Position numbers and translations under genes: made by a program. Positions 47,101-61,200 of a DNA stretch of 64,000 bases are shown piece after piece. This DNA comes from Hofstenia miamia (Eukaryota > Xenacoelomorpha > Acoela): contig SCFE01000075.1 of assembly GCA_004352715.1 (NCBI GenBank), forward strand, positions 1,234,649 to 1,298,648. Direction: 5' to 3'. The notes beneath the pieces were generated by a model that had not been told where the DNA came from, did no database searches, and worked only from the letters and a program-made list of their open reading frames with translations. The stretch's first letter is position 1; every line of letters begins with the position of its first letter.

Positions 47101-50100
47101 TTTCAACAGCAAACTGTGAAAGAAGTGTCTCAATAATGAAATTAGTTAAAACGTTTTGAGAAGTTCCATGACAACAAAGCGTCTGACCAATCTGGCAATC
47201 CTGTCACTTGAATCATAAAAGGCAGAAAAACTGAACATAGAACAGTTCATTGGTGATTTTGACTGTTTGCATGATAACATGAGGATTAAACTTCACTAAG
47301 AACTTTTAAATTAACGTTAGATTTTGTCATTGCGTCTGCTTGTTTTGGGGTTTGAAAGTGTAGTCGTATGTCAAATGTTATGTAGCCTTATTAAAGATCT
47401 AAAGTATAAAATTTATTCTTAATCTTGTTCATATAATACTTGTACTAATAAGATAAAGAGAACAAATAATACTAAGTAAAAGCAACTTATTTCTCTCCAT
47501 GCTTAAGTTCACAAAGACAGAGTAAAAATTGGTAAATCAGATTTATTATTGATAGCCAGTGATTAAACTTATACTTTGTTTGGCATTAAGCACCCACCCC
47601 GCCCCCTTCGCAACACATTGCCCCTGACTTGCCCCCACCAGAAAATTCCTAGAAACGCCACTGCCTAAATTTCTTTGAAAATTACACTCTGTTTTGCAAG
47701 CCATTGTAGGCTTTAAAATCTCGGCTTTGCGCAAGGCGATTTTTAATGTGATTTGAGCAATCAACTGGAAAAAGATTTTGAGGTTAGCTACTACCCCATG
47801 GGACTTAAAAATCATGATTATTTGAGCTTTAATTGTAAGGGTAATTTAAATGAATTTCAAGAAATCGGAATTTTCATCAAAAAACTTTAATGTTTTCAAG
47901 TACTACAATGCAATTTTGTATAAATTTTCACCATTGCGAGGGTGCACATTCACCAAGAATTTGAAAATTTGGGAAAAATGCTTTGCCCTTTTTAAAAATG
48001 ACACTTGAAAATGTTTTAGCTTTGCTGCGAAGAGTAAAGTTTTGTCATTCTCTAGCATTTTTATAATCTAGCATAATTTACATATTTAACATGTTATTTT
48101 TAAAATATTTCGTTGTTCAAGCTATTAGAAGAAATTCAATTTTATAATGTGTAAAATGTTCTGTCGAAAATTCCTTTTTTCTTTTACGCAATCACGTTCC
48201 ATGAAAACGATTCTATTCTGTTTGCAGCATTCTTTTAGTAATTTTTTAGTCTTCTACGGCTAAAATAGCATGTACGTATTGACATCGAAATTCTGCAACA
48301 GTTGCCAAAAGTGAAAGTATTGCTGTTTCGAGAAAGTGAGAAAATCGTTGATATTTTCGGTTCAACTTTGATTTTTAATTGATCTTGAAGTTTCAGTTTT
48401 TGGTTGACAATTAACTCACCTTTTTCCCCAAGCTCCCTTCAGAAAGAAAACTGAATTGCTAATTGCCTCCTTCAAATGTGGAAGGAAGCACTACACCTGC
48501 TTGATGTGATAATTACAAAAGACATGCTTTTTTTGCTAAATTTATCTTATTCAAGAATTAAATTGTGGGAAGAAATTTTCAGCAATTTTTGGTCTTTTCT
48601 GAAATTGCCTAAAATTTCAGTTTTCAACCAAAGATTATATTTGGTTATAAATTGAATAATTGTAGCAATCTTACATTTTGTAGGCATTGATAATTGAAAT
48701 TCCAACAAATTATTGCTGTTGAATCTCATTTGTGAAATGCTAACATAATAATCTGAAAGTTTTTTTTAAATAACAGTAATTATAATAATAATTGTGTTCT
48801 AAAAGTAAGGAAAATTTAAAAAATATAAAATTTAATTACTTGACACATAAAAATTTAGGTTTTCAAACCCAGAAGGGGAGCTTAAGCCCCCCCTACCACT
48901 CCCCCAGGTTTGACGCCATTGTTCAAATGATTGAATTCATCAACCAGCAAAAATCAAGAAAACAAGAGCCACGAAACTATTATATAAGTATCAGTATTTT
49001 TCAAGTTCTTCAAGCCATCCCTCATTCGCAACCACTCACTTTTCAATACTTTAATCCACATTAACATTCAATAGTTGATACATACCAAAACATCAAAACA
49101 ATTCAACTATTACAACCACTTTAACTGCAGGTTCCTCCATGGCAGAATCACATTGGGTGTCAGCATCACTTCAGGGAACAATGCAGCCCCTTTATTTTAG
49201 CTATTTTAGATTTATTATGACACACATCATTACCTACTTATTTTTGTACAATTATAAAAAATCAAAAACTTTGTAGTCCGTTTTAAGAGACCTTTGTTTG
49301 CACTGAGTTAAATCATTTCTTAATCTACTCAGACGTATTAAATTTATTGAAGTTCTTCCTGACAAAATGCACTTAATTGGACTGCATGGTTAGCACAAGG
49401 AAGGAATTCAGTGTTTGGCGTAATTTAATATTTGCAATAAAATTTAATTTGTTTCAAGTAATGTTTCTTATATTTTCTTGGCAAAAACCACGAAAAATTT
49501 GTTATTCATAACCTGCTAGTTTACTCAATAACTACACATAATCATAGGAAAAAATTCGGTTCATTAAATAATCAGAGAAATATTATTGTCAATTTCTCAC
49601 GTATGAAATTTGCAAACCCTAGGGGTGAGGCAAGGAGGTATGCTTTGTGAATATTTTTAGCATCTTTTTAATTTTTTTCATCTTTGACCTTGAGGTTCTT
49701 TTTCATTTTTATTTTTCGCAAAATTACTGACGTCACAAACTCATTTGCATATAAAATCGTAACCAATGAAAATATTTTGTTGAAAATTGGCAAAGATGTT
49801 GTTCAAAGGAGCAAATTACTTTATCTTTAATTGTTTTGAAATATAAGAGGGGTGAATCGGTCCCCTCAGTGCGTTATTGACATTTTATACCTCAGTGCGT
49901 TTAGGGTAAATATACATGCTATGTAAATTATATTGAAAAAATCTAACTTAGGATAAAAAGTTTAGTTTATTCTAAATTTTGGGTACAAATAAATTTAGAA
50001 GATGTTAAATTATTGAGAGGACAAATTGTAAAAATCCTAGTACATTACTAATGTTTATGTAAATCCAAAGAAAGTAATAATGGGATCTTAGCAAAGTTTG

Positions 50101-52248
50101 AGTGGAAATATTTTGGAATCAATGGTATACATTTATGCAAAACTTTTAGAATAAACTAAATTTTCCCCTCTGAATTCGATTTCTTGAATATAATTTACAT
50201 AGCATGTATATTAATTGAGATAGTTCTTAGGGTGCTCTTTCAGAAGGGAATAGGAGAAATACAAAATTTCTGATTAAAAGATTATATGAAAATTTGAATT
50301 CACAATGCTAATCTTGAGTCTAGTTTGAAGAATCAAAGTTATTGTGTTAATCATTGCAGAAATAATTTACTAATATGAGTGTTTTTAAACTTATGAACAG
50401 TAATAGTTAAAGAGACTAGAAGTCCATATCAATTTTTTCTGATTGGTCGAGATGTGGAGGGGGGGGGAATCCCATTAATGTGATGGAAATCAGGCAAATG
50501 AGCTTAATGGTAACGTATTCTCTACACTGACCCTATGTACAGTGTCTTTTGCCAAGGGCACTATTTGAACAGGCTGTAGTTATAAAACTATTAGTGCTAG
50601 AAGCAATATATTTTGATCTGCACAAATCATCACATGAAAACTCAAACAAACACGATTAGCACTTTGAACCCCTTAACACACTTCAAAAAATTTGAAATGA
50701 ATAATAGAATTTTTTGATGAAAAAAGTTGAGTATTGATGTATGACTTTTCAAATCATTCAAAACATTCTTCTTTAGACATTATCATATAAGGATATTTTT
50801 TTCCAATAGGAATATGATGATATTCAGCAATTTAAATTTGCTTTTGAAATTATTGTACATAATATAAATTACAATGTGCATGAGCATGTCATTTATGATA
50901 TGAAACATTCCCTCATATTAACATCGAAAAATAATTTATTCAATGATATAATGGATATTTTATTGTTGAATTTAGTTTTGTCTGCTGCTGTGCTCTTCTT
51001 ACCGATTGAATCAGGAGAAAAATCTTCATTAATTGCAACCCTTCTTTTAGCACAGACCGTGAATTTACTAGTGTTAACAGAAACCATTGCAAAAAGTTCA
51101 ATGAATTTCCCTCTTTTTGGTAAGAAACTTTAAAATTTATTTGGTAATTCAAATATTTAATTACCCAAGTAAAAAAGTTTGGAAAATTTGGCGAATAAAT
51201 TCCAAATTAGTGTTAAATTTTTATATTTTATTTGCAGTTTGGTTCGAAATTCTCCAAATAATTTGCAAACTTTTTAATAATTTGCCGAACTTTAAAAATT
51301 TGGGGCTAAGTGAATTTTTAACAACATATGAAATATAATAGCCAAATGCAACCTAAAACAATCAACTGCTTACCAATTGCAATAATGCCTTGATATCTCA
51401 GTCAACATCATAATTTCACCCTAATGCAAAATCAATATTTATAATGATTAAGCTTGTTTATATTCTGTAAGCATGTGCTCGAATTTTTGGAAACTAAAAA
51501 TTATAATTTAAACATTTATAATTATGTTAGATTAAAAAATTATTTTTTGTATGAACATAAAGAATTAAAAGAAAACAAGTGATAATACTAGTTTTGAGCA
51601 AGTGCTACTTGCGTATTGAAATGTTAGATAAATTATTCTTAGATGTTTAAATATTTTAATTGTTTATAATAGAAGTCAATAAAAAGTTAAAATTTTCGTT
51701 ATATTGATTTCAAAAATGTTCACGTTCACGTTTGTCAAATAAGCTGTAAATTTATGAATGTACAAATTGTACAAATTTGCAGTAGCAGTTTGAAACGCTT
51801 GCTATGGCGAAAAAAATTTGAATAAATTAAAAAAATTTAAAAAAACATTATTCAGAAAAGATATTGGTTAAGTTAGTGTAAAAATTCTTGAATAGTGCTA
51901 ACATAGGTAATGCTAAATTGAGTACTTTCAATTGTGTTCATCTGTTTAAAATCAAAACAATTTCTTGTTGTGGAACAACTTTGCTTTATATCTAATGAAA
52001 AATCTCTTGTAATTAGAAATTATATTTTACATCCTCTGTGTATTCTGTATTGACAAAGATTGTTCATTTGCCCAAATGTTATCAATTTTTGCAATGATCT
52101 TTAAATAAGAGTGTTTACAACAAGTTTTGCAAAATAATTGTTTTTGATATTTTTCTGTAAATGTTTGGGTATTTTAGTGTATATAAAACTCATTTAACTC
52201 AAGTTGTTCTTTTGTTTGTCAAATCTCATTTAAAGCTTACACATATGC

Positions 52249-52279
<31 letters not shown>

Positions 52280-55200
52280 AATTATAGTATTTGCTTGTTT
52301 CATTTATATATTTATATTTTTTATTTACTGCTCACTATTTTGTCATTAGCAATTTTTGATATTTGTCTATTCTACCACAATATTGTCAGTTTTTCTATAG
52401 TCTTATTATTTCTTGAGCATTGAAGAAAAATTTTGTTTAAGAACACAAATTTTATATGATGTTATTTAACAAAATATTTTGTAATTTTTATATTTGTTAT
52501 AATTACCAAGCATTTTAGTCACTAAAAAATTTGGACAAGTACTTGCTAATTAAGGAAGTAAGAAACAAAAGCACAGGAGAAATTTAACACATTGTATACT
52601 GATAGCAGTTTAATAGTAAATATTTTTATAGATTTCAATTAAAAACAATTGATGATACAATTAATAAGTATAATTATTGATTATGTTCTTCTGATATCTG
52701 TATTTATATGTAATGCTTCTATTATTTATATGCTATTACCTTCAAGTTGTATGCTTAGTTTGTGATATATCTCAATAGTAGAGAGCACACTAAATTAGCA
52801 CCATATTAATAACTTAAGTAAGCCCCTGTAAGTTATCTTTTCAAAACCAATAAGATTACCCGTACTTGAAATGATGAAATGACATGAGAAGTTGGCTCTA
52901 CACAGCTGATCTCGAGTGCCTAGATAAGTATTATTAAGTAAACCTAATTGTGGGGTAAGAGTGATAGTTTTTCAATTTATGAATAGTTTTCAAGGTCCCG
53001 CAAACAGTTCCTACTTAATATTCAGAAAATTACTCATACAAGACACATAATAGAGTTGATGCTTGGGAAAGACTCTACAATATGTAAAATTAAAGTTACT
53101 ATAGTGAAAATTCTATTATTTTTTATATATTATGAAATTTATTCTAAAAATTTAGGTAATTTCGTTGTAGGAAACATTTTCCTCGCAGGACTCTCATTGA
53201 TTTTTGTAATCACAGTGGAAAATATATATTATGATAAAACACAATCACCACCAAGTCCATTCCTGATTAAGATTTTGCAATCAAGATTTACTGCAATATT
53301 TGGTAAGACAACTATATACTAAAATTACATTTATCTATATGCCATTGTCCATTTACCATATACAACATGAATACCTACTAAAGATAGTTTAAAATTAATT
53401 TTAAGTTCATTTCATTTTCACTCACTTACCCATGTATGTACACTCCCATTAGAACTATTTCCAATTCAGAAACCTAATGGATAAATTTAAAAAGATTAGG
53501 TTGAGCAAAGTAATTTTTATTGCATTTGTATGGTCATAAATGGTATGTAATGCTTCCTCATTTATACAGGTGCATTCTTCTTACCAAAGAATGCTTAAAT
53601 GCTATGAATATTTCTAGTTTTCATTGGTGGCTTATTGACGGTTAGCAGTAGAATAATAAAAGTTTTTGTTATTGCTACTGTTTTTGAAAAATACTTTAAT
53701 AAAGCATATCTTCACTAAAACTTTTACTAGTAATATCATTTTGAATGGTTGCTATAGACAGTCCTTCTCAACCCCATGAATGCCAAATTGAAGTTATGAT
53801 TTTTCATATCTTGTTTAAAGTAGGACACCACAGGAAAAGCCAAATCATGCATTTATGGACTTTTCTGACATTTCTTGAAGTCAAACTGATGCATGGAAAG
53901 TAAATAAAAGAGAAAAAAATTTTTTTGTAAAAATGCCTGCACTCCTCCAAAACATGAATATCTCAGTAGTCCCTGCTCAATTTTAAAAACTTTTTTGCAC
54001 AATGTAGTTAAAAGCCTATTGAAAAGATCTGGGTAAAAATTTTTTATAATTTTAGTACAGAAAAAATTGTACCATTTTTTGTACTTTTGCTAAAATTTTG
54101 TGGTCACAAGTAATTAAAAATAGTCAGTGGAGGGGTTAGATGCAAAATTTCCAAAAATTGTAACCAGAATCTCTGTAATACACCAAACTGTTGTGGTAGT
54201 GAAAATTTGAAGAGGATTAGTACAAAAATAGGTGAAATATTCATGTTTGAAATTCTGTAATACTTTAAAATTCATATTTTGCATAAATCAACATAAAAAA
54301 AAATTTAGAACAACATTCAAGCAGCTTCACCATATGGAAATTGGTTTTAAAAACTCCCTTGTTCATAGACTGTGCCTTCCTTTGATTTTGTCTTGTTTTG
54401 AGAGCCTTTTTGAGTGGCTCTAGGGGTTTTTCGTCTTTTTTATATATGTCATAGCTTCTTTTCTTTAATTTTTCTAGTCAAAGTTGGTCGAGCTTTACAC
54501 ACATTGAAGAACAAAAATGGTCAGGATTAATGTCAAGGTGTTCAAACACCATCATTGAAATGAGCTACAGCATCACAGCATCATAAGCAGCTTGCTCAAC
54601 AACTTTTTGGCCCACCCAGACTTGTTTTGGACACCTTGACCATATGATTTTGTTTAAGCATTCATTTGGATTTTGTGTTTTTCCATGTGAACACTTTGAA
54701 AGAAGGTTAGGGTTACTTAAATCATCATATATTGGCTCTAGTAGTTCAACAATTGCTTCTGGCAGACCATGCTGATGTTTATAATTTGTTGGATCTGTTT
54801 TCCATTTGCTCCATGAATCATCCCCAATTGGGCATATTGAATGATTTCAGGTTCTATCAGAGCCAGTGTATTGTACATGATACACAAACACACCAAAAGG
54901 ATAGTGTATTTCAGGAAAATCTACCATATCATACATACACGATAATTAGAGGAATATGGCTAAATACATACTTGAAAAAATCGCGAATATCTGAAAACAC
55001 AAAATCATATTCGAGAAAAATTGCTATTGCACAATCACATGCCACTGTGTTGCCTGATGTGAATTGTCACACAGTGCCACCCAGCATTGATAAATTTATG
55101 TGCACGCTGTTTTTAATTCTACATTGCAAAATCATATTCAAGCAAAATTGGTATTGCTATGCCACTGAACGCCGCTTAAATGAAATGGATTCGAAAATTG

Positions 55201-58200
55201 CTATGAACTATTCCGACTTCTTTGAAATGTTTGACAAAACATTTGGAAAATTTGGAAAAATACACGCAAAAAATTCTTGAGATACATGAAATAGATACAT
55301 TAAAAATATAAATATTTACTATACATGAACGGAAATTGTCCAATAAATACAAGAAATACCGAATTCATGATGAACCCAATACATGACAACACACTGATCA
55401 GATCTAGCAACATGGTACAATGTTGCATAAACTCAATCGACCATATCTGTCAAAGAATGTGTATTTTGCCGAATTCCAATGCCATAGAAGTTTTTTGGGG
55501 TGTCAATAATTTTGTTAGTCAATCAATTCTATCTAGTAAGAAGTTTTCCATCCAATAATTTTTTTCCCTTGTGTTTGCTGCAGAGCTTTTGCAACATAGA
55601 CCCAACTCGCTTTTGAATGTGCCCAATACATTCACTTTTGGTCACTAAATTTTTTGTAGGGCTTGCTGTTTCTTACACTTAAGAAGGAAGAACTATCATA
55701 ATCACCATGGTATTCAAGATAACGTAAATTTGTCAATTCTTCTAATCTGAAAAACATCTTCACTGCTTCTTCAGGTTCCATGGAACCAGCAATTCCAGCA
55801 TGATTCAAGCTACAGTTGTGAGTTTCCTTCCAATATTTGCATTGCGCAGATGATTGTTGTTCTTCTGTTCATTGAGAATATCCTTTACAGTAGTTACTCA
55901 GAACTTCAATGTCCAGTACTTTTCCAGTGGGGACGTCAAATGGTGTTATTAGGCCATTGTGACTTGTGTGGAATTGTCATTGCCATCCACAGACACCATG
56001 GTATCTGTATTTCCATCTTGTTCTTAAAGCACTTCAACTGCAGTATGAATCATGCTAATGGTAGCTCTTAATTTTGCAGCCTGGGAAATCTTATCAAACA
56101 GTGATTCATTTGATTTTTGAATCATGCGTGGGGGAGAGTTCAAACACTTTGAAAATGCTTGCAAAGCTGTCAAGCCTAAGCCAATTTCTTTCACAAATGT
56201 TGCCATTCTGTGGTTTACTTCATGTAGAGTCTGACTTACATACTCTTCAAATATTCCTTCTTTGTTAAATCTTTTGGAAGTAAGAATCTTTTTGACAGTT
56301 ATTACAGTATCCATTATATTCCAGTTTAAAATCATTATCATAAAGATGGTGGGTTTTTAAATCTCCAGCACAGGATTTGCAACACACGTGAGAATTCAAA
56401 AAATTACATAACAATGAGGAATCAATCAATACAAAAGAACTGCAAGTTTCAGAACATGCAAAATTGTCACAATTGTTGGGTCTGCCTAATTTCTTTTCAG
56501 AAACAGAAAGTTTAGTAGAATCATAATGCTCTTCTATTGACATTAACTAGTCTTCAGATTCAACAATGCTGCTGCAACAAGGATGATCTACTTAATCATC
56601 TTTGCTAGACTCAATATAACTGTTTTCATCTTATTTTGTTTAACAATGCCTGGTAGCTGATGTTTTTAGTAATCTTTTAATTTTTTTTGTCACCCATTTT
56701 TTGATAAGTCGAACTTATGATGAAATAGCAATGCAATTAGTTGAAAATACAGTTTTAAATAGGATAGGTAGTCTTAGTAATGATTTAGACATGCTAAGCA
56801 TTAAATGTAGTATTAGCAGCTTTTGTTGAGGTGTATAATTATGCCAATGTACTACACTTAATAAGAAATTCTATTCTATTCTATTCTATTTTAGTCTATT
56901 CTAGATAAATGTAAAGACATAGGATTTACATACAAATTATGCCTTAATAGCTATAGAACAAAGGTAAGCGCTGTACTGGTCATTTCTAAGGGCATTGCAG
57001 TGGAATTTTGCATAAGGTGTACATTTTCAACCCTCTATTTCACCCTGAACCTCGCTATATATAGGTCTGAAACTTTGCAATCCTAAACTAGAAGCTTTGA
57101 ACTTTTGAAAAATTGCTATAGCAAAAATAATAATTTTTATTTTTTGGATTTATCCAGGGGTTACCTACCTTAATAATGCCAGGATTGCATAAATTTGTAT
57201 CTTTTTTGCAATACTAGCTTTTCCTTATGAATTTCATATCTTAAGAAGTTAACTCATGCATAGATATTTTCTATCAACAAAGTTGTCCCTCAACTTGCTA
57301 ATAACTTGTCTATAGCTATATTAAATTGCAGGTTTCCACCATAAATAAATTTATGTTTTCTCTTCCTCCAAACAGAATTTCATTTTGAAAATAAAGGTTG
57401 TCATTGATAATAGCAATAACATTTGGATAGAATGTCAATTCCTATAGCAAAGTGATATACATGTTTGTGCTACACCTGTGGATTTGTAAAACTCATGTTA
57501 AAAAGTGTTCCAAGCCTTTTAGTTTACAGTTAAAGACATAAATGAAGTAAAATATGTCTAAATTGTTAGATAAAACACGTGACAATTTATTCATCCTTAT
57601 ATATGAATTTGTAATAATACCCTCAATGAGCTATCACGATTTTACCAATGAAGAAATTCCATTTGTCCCATTAGCAAGTATTGTATTCGATTCAAAAAAG
57701 TACGTCGATGTTTTACGAAAAATTCAACTGATATTCACCCCCATCAAGAACAATCTTAACTTGGAAAAACCGCCTAAATGAAAAATTGTCATATTTACTG
57801 AGGGAGCAAGGAAAAAATTACAATAATCAAAGAATGTGTGGGGAAAATCGGAAAAAGTTAATTGGTGTTTTTGGAGACATTCCAAAAAATTTTGCATATT
57901 AGCAGGTGTATCAGTATCAAAGGTCAACAATGTGTTAAAAGGCATTAAGCCATGGAAGTTTAAGGTGGTAAAAGAATTAAATCCCTTAGATTATCAAATA
58001 AGAAAGCAATTTACTGAATTCATACTAGAAAAACAAACAGCCTGTGAACTTTAGAAAGCGTATTGTCTTCAGCAACAAAGCACCTTTGCATGTAAATGGG
58101 TCAGTTACCTTGCACAATGCTTTTATTCATTCTTTAAATAACTGACATACTTCAATTGAAAAGAAGATAAGGTCGAAATCCATAACATGCTGGGCGTTGG

Positions 58201-61200
58201 TCTCTTGAATTATTGATTCACCCATGAATGGTGAGGAATACTTGAATATTGTACGAAATATCGTATTTTCTCTGCTAAGAGAAGGTCCTCATCAAACATT
58301 GATTTATCAACTGGACGGTGCTGCAGCACACTTTTCAAAGAAGTTTAAGCATTTCCTCAACAAATTAAATTGTCATTAGGTTGGTCATGGCAGTAAAACG
58401 GCATGGCCTCCAAGTAGTGCGGATTAGTCAGTGAATGACTTTTGACTCTGAAGACATATACGAACTTTGTTGTAGCAAAACTCCGTTGCACAAGATTTTC
58501 CAGAGCCTAAAGGCAAATTAACATGTATATTCAAAGCTAATGTACTAAAGTTTTATATTCTATAACATCTGTTCAATATGACCACCAACTTTGTTTGAAC
58601 ACATTTGAAATCTGGAAATGCAGTTTTTCACTGTTCTTTTAGCATTTATAGATAGAAGTAATCATTGCATAATTATTTTGAAAAAGTGATCATCTATTTA
58701 TAAATTGTTATTACATCAAAAATATGTTTTTGATAATAATGAAAATTGTACACAATGAAAAGTATACACTAAAATTTTGCTTCACTGCATCATTTTAGTT
58801 ATTCCATCTTGCTTTTAGCCTTAGCACCATTTCAAATCTAAACAATACAAGAACGTGTTAGAATAGCTATTCTTATGGACGAAGCATGAGTATGTTACAG
58901 CAGTAAAAGACAGCTTGCAAAAGAAGGATTTCAACCTAAACCTACAGATAGAACAAGAAGTTTTTGGAGACATGATCTGTTGAAGACCAGGGTGCGACCA
59001 AGGAGAGCAAATTCATTAGTAAATTCAGAATTTGTTGCAAATTTGTAATATGCTTGATATATCGCTTGGCTCTACATTTACTGTCCTTTACAAAATGGTG
59101 CAATACAAGCCTAATGAGCTTCAATTAGATATCATAAGCTCTCTGCCTTGACTTTATGGATCGTATGGATTCTCTCCATGACATTCTTAATAAGAATGTG
59201 AAAAGTAACAATTTGAAATGGTGCTGAAGCTAATAACAAGATGGAATAATTAAAGCAAAATTTTAATGCATACTGTTCATTGTGTATAAGTTTTAATATT
59301 AATAGAAATATATTTTTGATGTTATAAACATATAAAAAATGATGATGACTTTTTGAAAGCCCTGTATTTAAATTTTTCAGGAAGGAGGAGCCTTGTATTT
59401 TAAATGTGGACCAGGGCCCGTGGATCTTTCATGCGGTTTTGACTGANNNNNNNNNNNNNNNNNNNNNAAAATTTTAATGCATACTGTTCATTGTGTATAA
59501 GTTTTAATATTAATAGAAATATATTTTTGATGTTATAAACATATAAAAAATGATGATGACTTTTTGAAAGCCCTGTATTTAAATTTTTCAGGAAGGAGGA
59601 GCCTTGTATTTTAAATGTGGACCAGGGCCCGTGGATCTTTCATGCGGTTTTGACTGACATATAGTATTTTGGGGGAGTAAAGCTCTTGTAAAAACTGCCG
59701 GATGTAAACTACAATAAATGTTTTATATATATATATAAAACATATATATGTTAACTTACGAATAATGTAATAAATTGGTACATATATACTTTTAAAAATC
59801 AGTACATTTATGCTATTATTGATAAAACCAATACAGTAGTATTTTATAAATTAATATTTTTAATATTGGGGCTGTCTATATTCCGTTTAAGTTCATGTTA
59901 ATTGTTTTAAGTATATGTTTTCAAATATCGCATTTAAATTTGATACCAAAAATCCGCAGGCCTAGCGCTGAACACCCTGTACATTGCCCATCTAAGTGCA
60001 TGAAAATTCATCTTAAACCTCCAATATGAAGCATTAATCTTGATGAGAAAGCATATTCTTTCAGAAGCTACACTCTTATAATTTATTCTGAATTTCCTTA
60101 TTTAAAACACACATTTGCCAATTTGGCAAAGTAACAATATTGAAACAGTAAATTTCACAATCCACTTCAGAAGGCAATTTAAGCCTTCTTAGCTTTTCTA
60201 GATATAATTATATCATTTTTTTTGAATATCATCAAATGTCATTATACTTTGCATGTGCTTATCTTAGAATAATATCTTAACATCAACCTTCAAAATTATT
60301 CAAATGCTTCTCACAGACACTTGGACAGCCACAACATTGCAACTACTGAATTGTCTAAAAACATTTCCAGATTTTGTCATGTCACTTGAGTTACTTGTTC
60401 CTACCAGTTGCCAGTATTGGACAAGATCATCTACAGTATGCTAAGCTTAGGATAATTTCACTTTTCTGTAATTTTATCTGAAATATAACTTCAAATAAAA
60501 AGATTTATACAAAATTTGCTAGAATCTTTTCAAGTTAGCCATAAATGATCATAATATACACATTTTTGCCTACCACAAATAATGCATATGAAAACCAGGT
60601 TGCGCATACACTGGCTACACATTAGTAGCTATATATACATGAAAACATTTAATACTTCAAAGACTAAGACATGGATTGTCTCAAAATGAAAATCTTATTG
60701 ATAAGAGAACTGTCTAATAGTGGATTTCTGTTGATCCTTTAGCAGTCTAAGAATATTTAAAACTCAAAGGCGGAGTAAATAATATAATTGCCCGATTATC
60801 TACTGAACAATATTAATTCTTTCCAATTTCTAAAATGATTCAAAAAACAAAAATTTACATCACATTTAATATTTTATGAGCCTTAGCTTTCAATATATTA
60901 AACTGAACTTAATGGATTAGTTTTCTTATTCAATACTTTTGCTTTTTTACAGTTGCTAAGTCAAATATGATCCTCAGGATTTTAAATATCTGAACTCTCA
61001 ATGTAGTCAGGCCTGAAATTTGAGCTCAAATTTGGAGTACTAGTTGTACAAATATCACAGCTGTACATGTGTATGTTTTCAGAAACGTTTTTAATTTTGA
61101 ATATTTAGGATTGAAATGTTCCACATCAATTGCATCAGATAGTAATGAAAATGTATTTCAAAAATCATCAGCAAGCAATCAGAATAAATCAGAAGTAATT

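Noticed and set aside
47546-47815. 89-codon minus-strand frame with SGVSRNFLVGASQG
   Set aside because: It overlaps the right end of the hAT element; this text is the chance translation of hAT terminal sequence.
54732-55280. 182-codon plus-strand frame
   Set aside because: It runs through MULE coding sequence (opposite strand) into the AT-rich insert, with no recognisable domain.
57554-57781. 75-codon plus-strand frame starting MSKLLDKTRDNLF
   Set aside because: No recognisable domain and no splice context; it may be flanking sequence of the mariner fragment.
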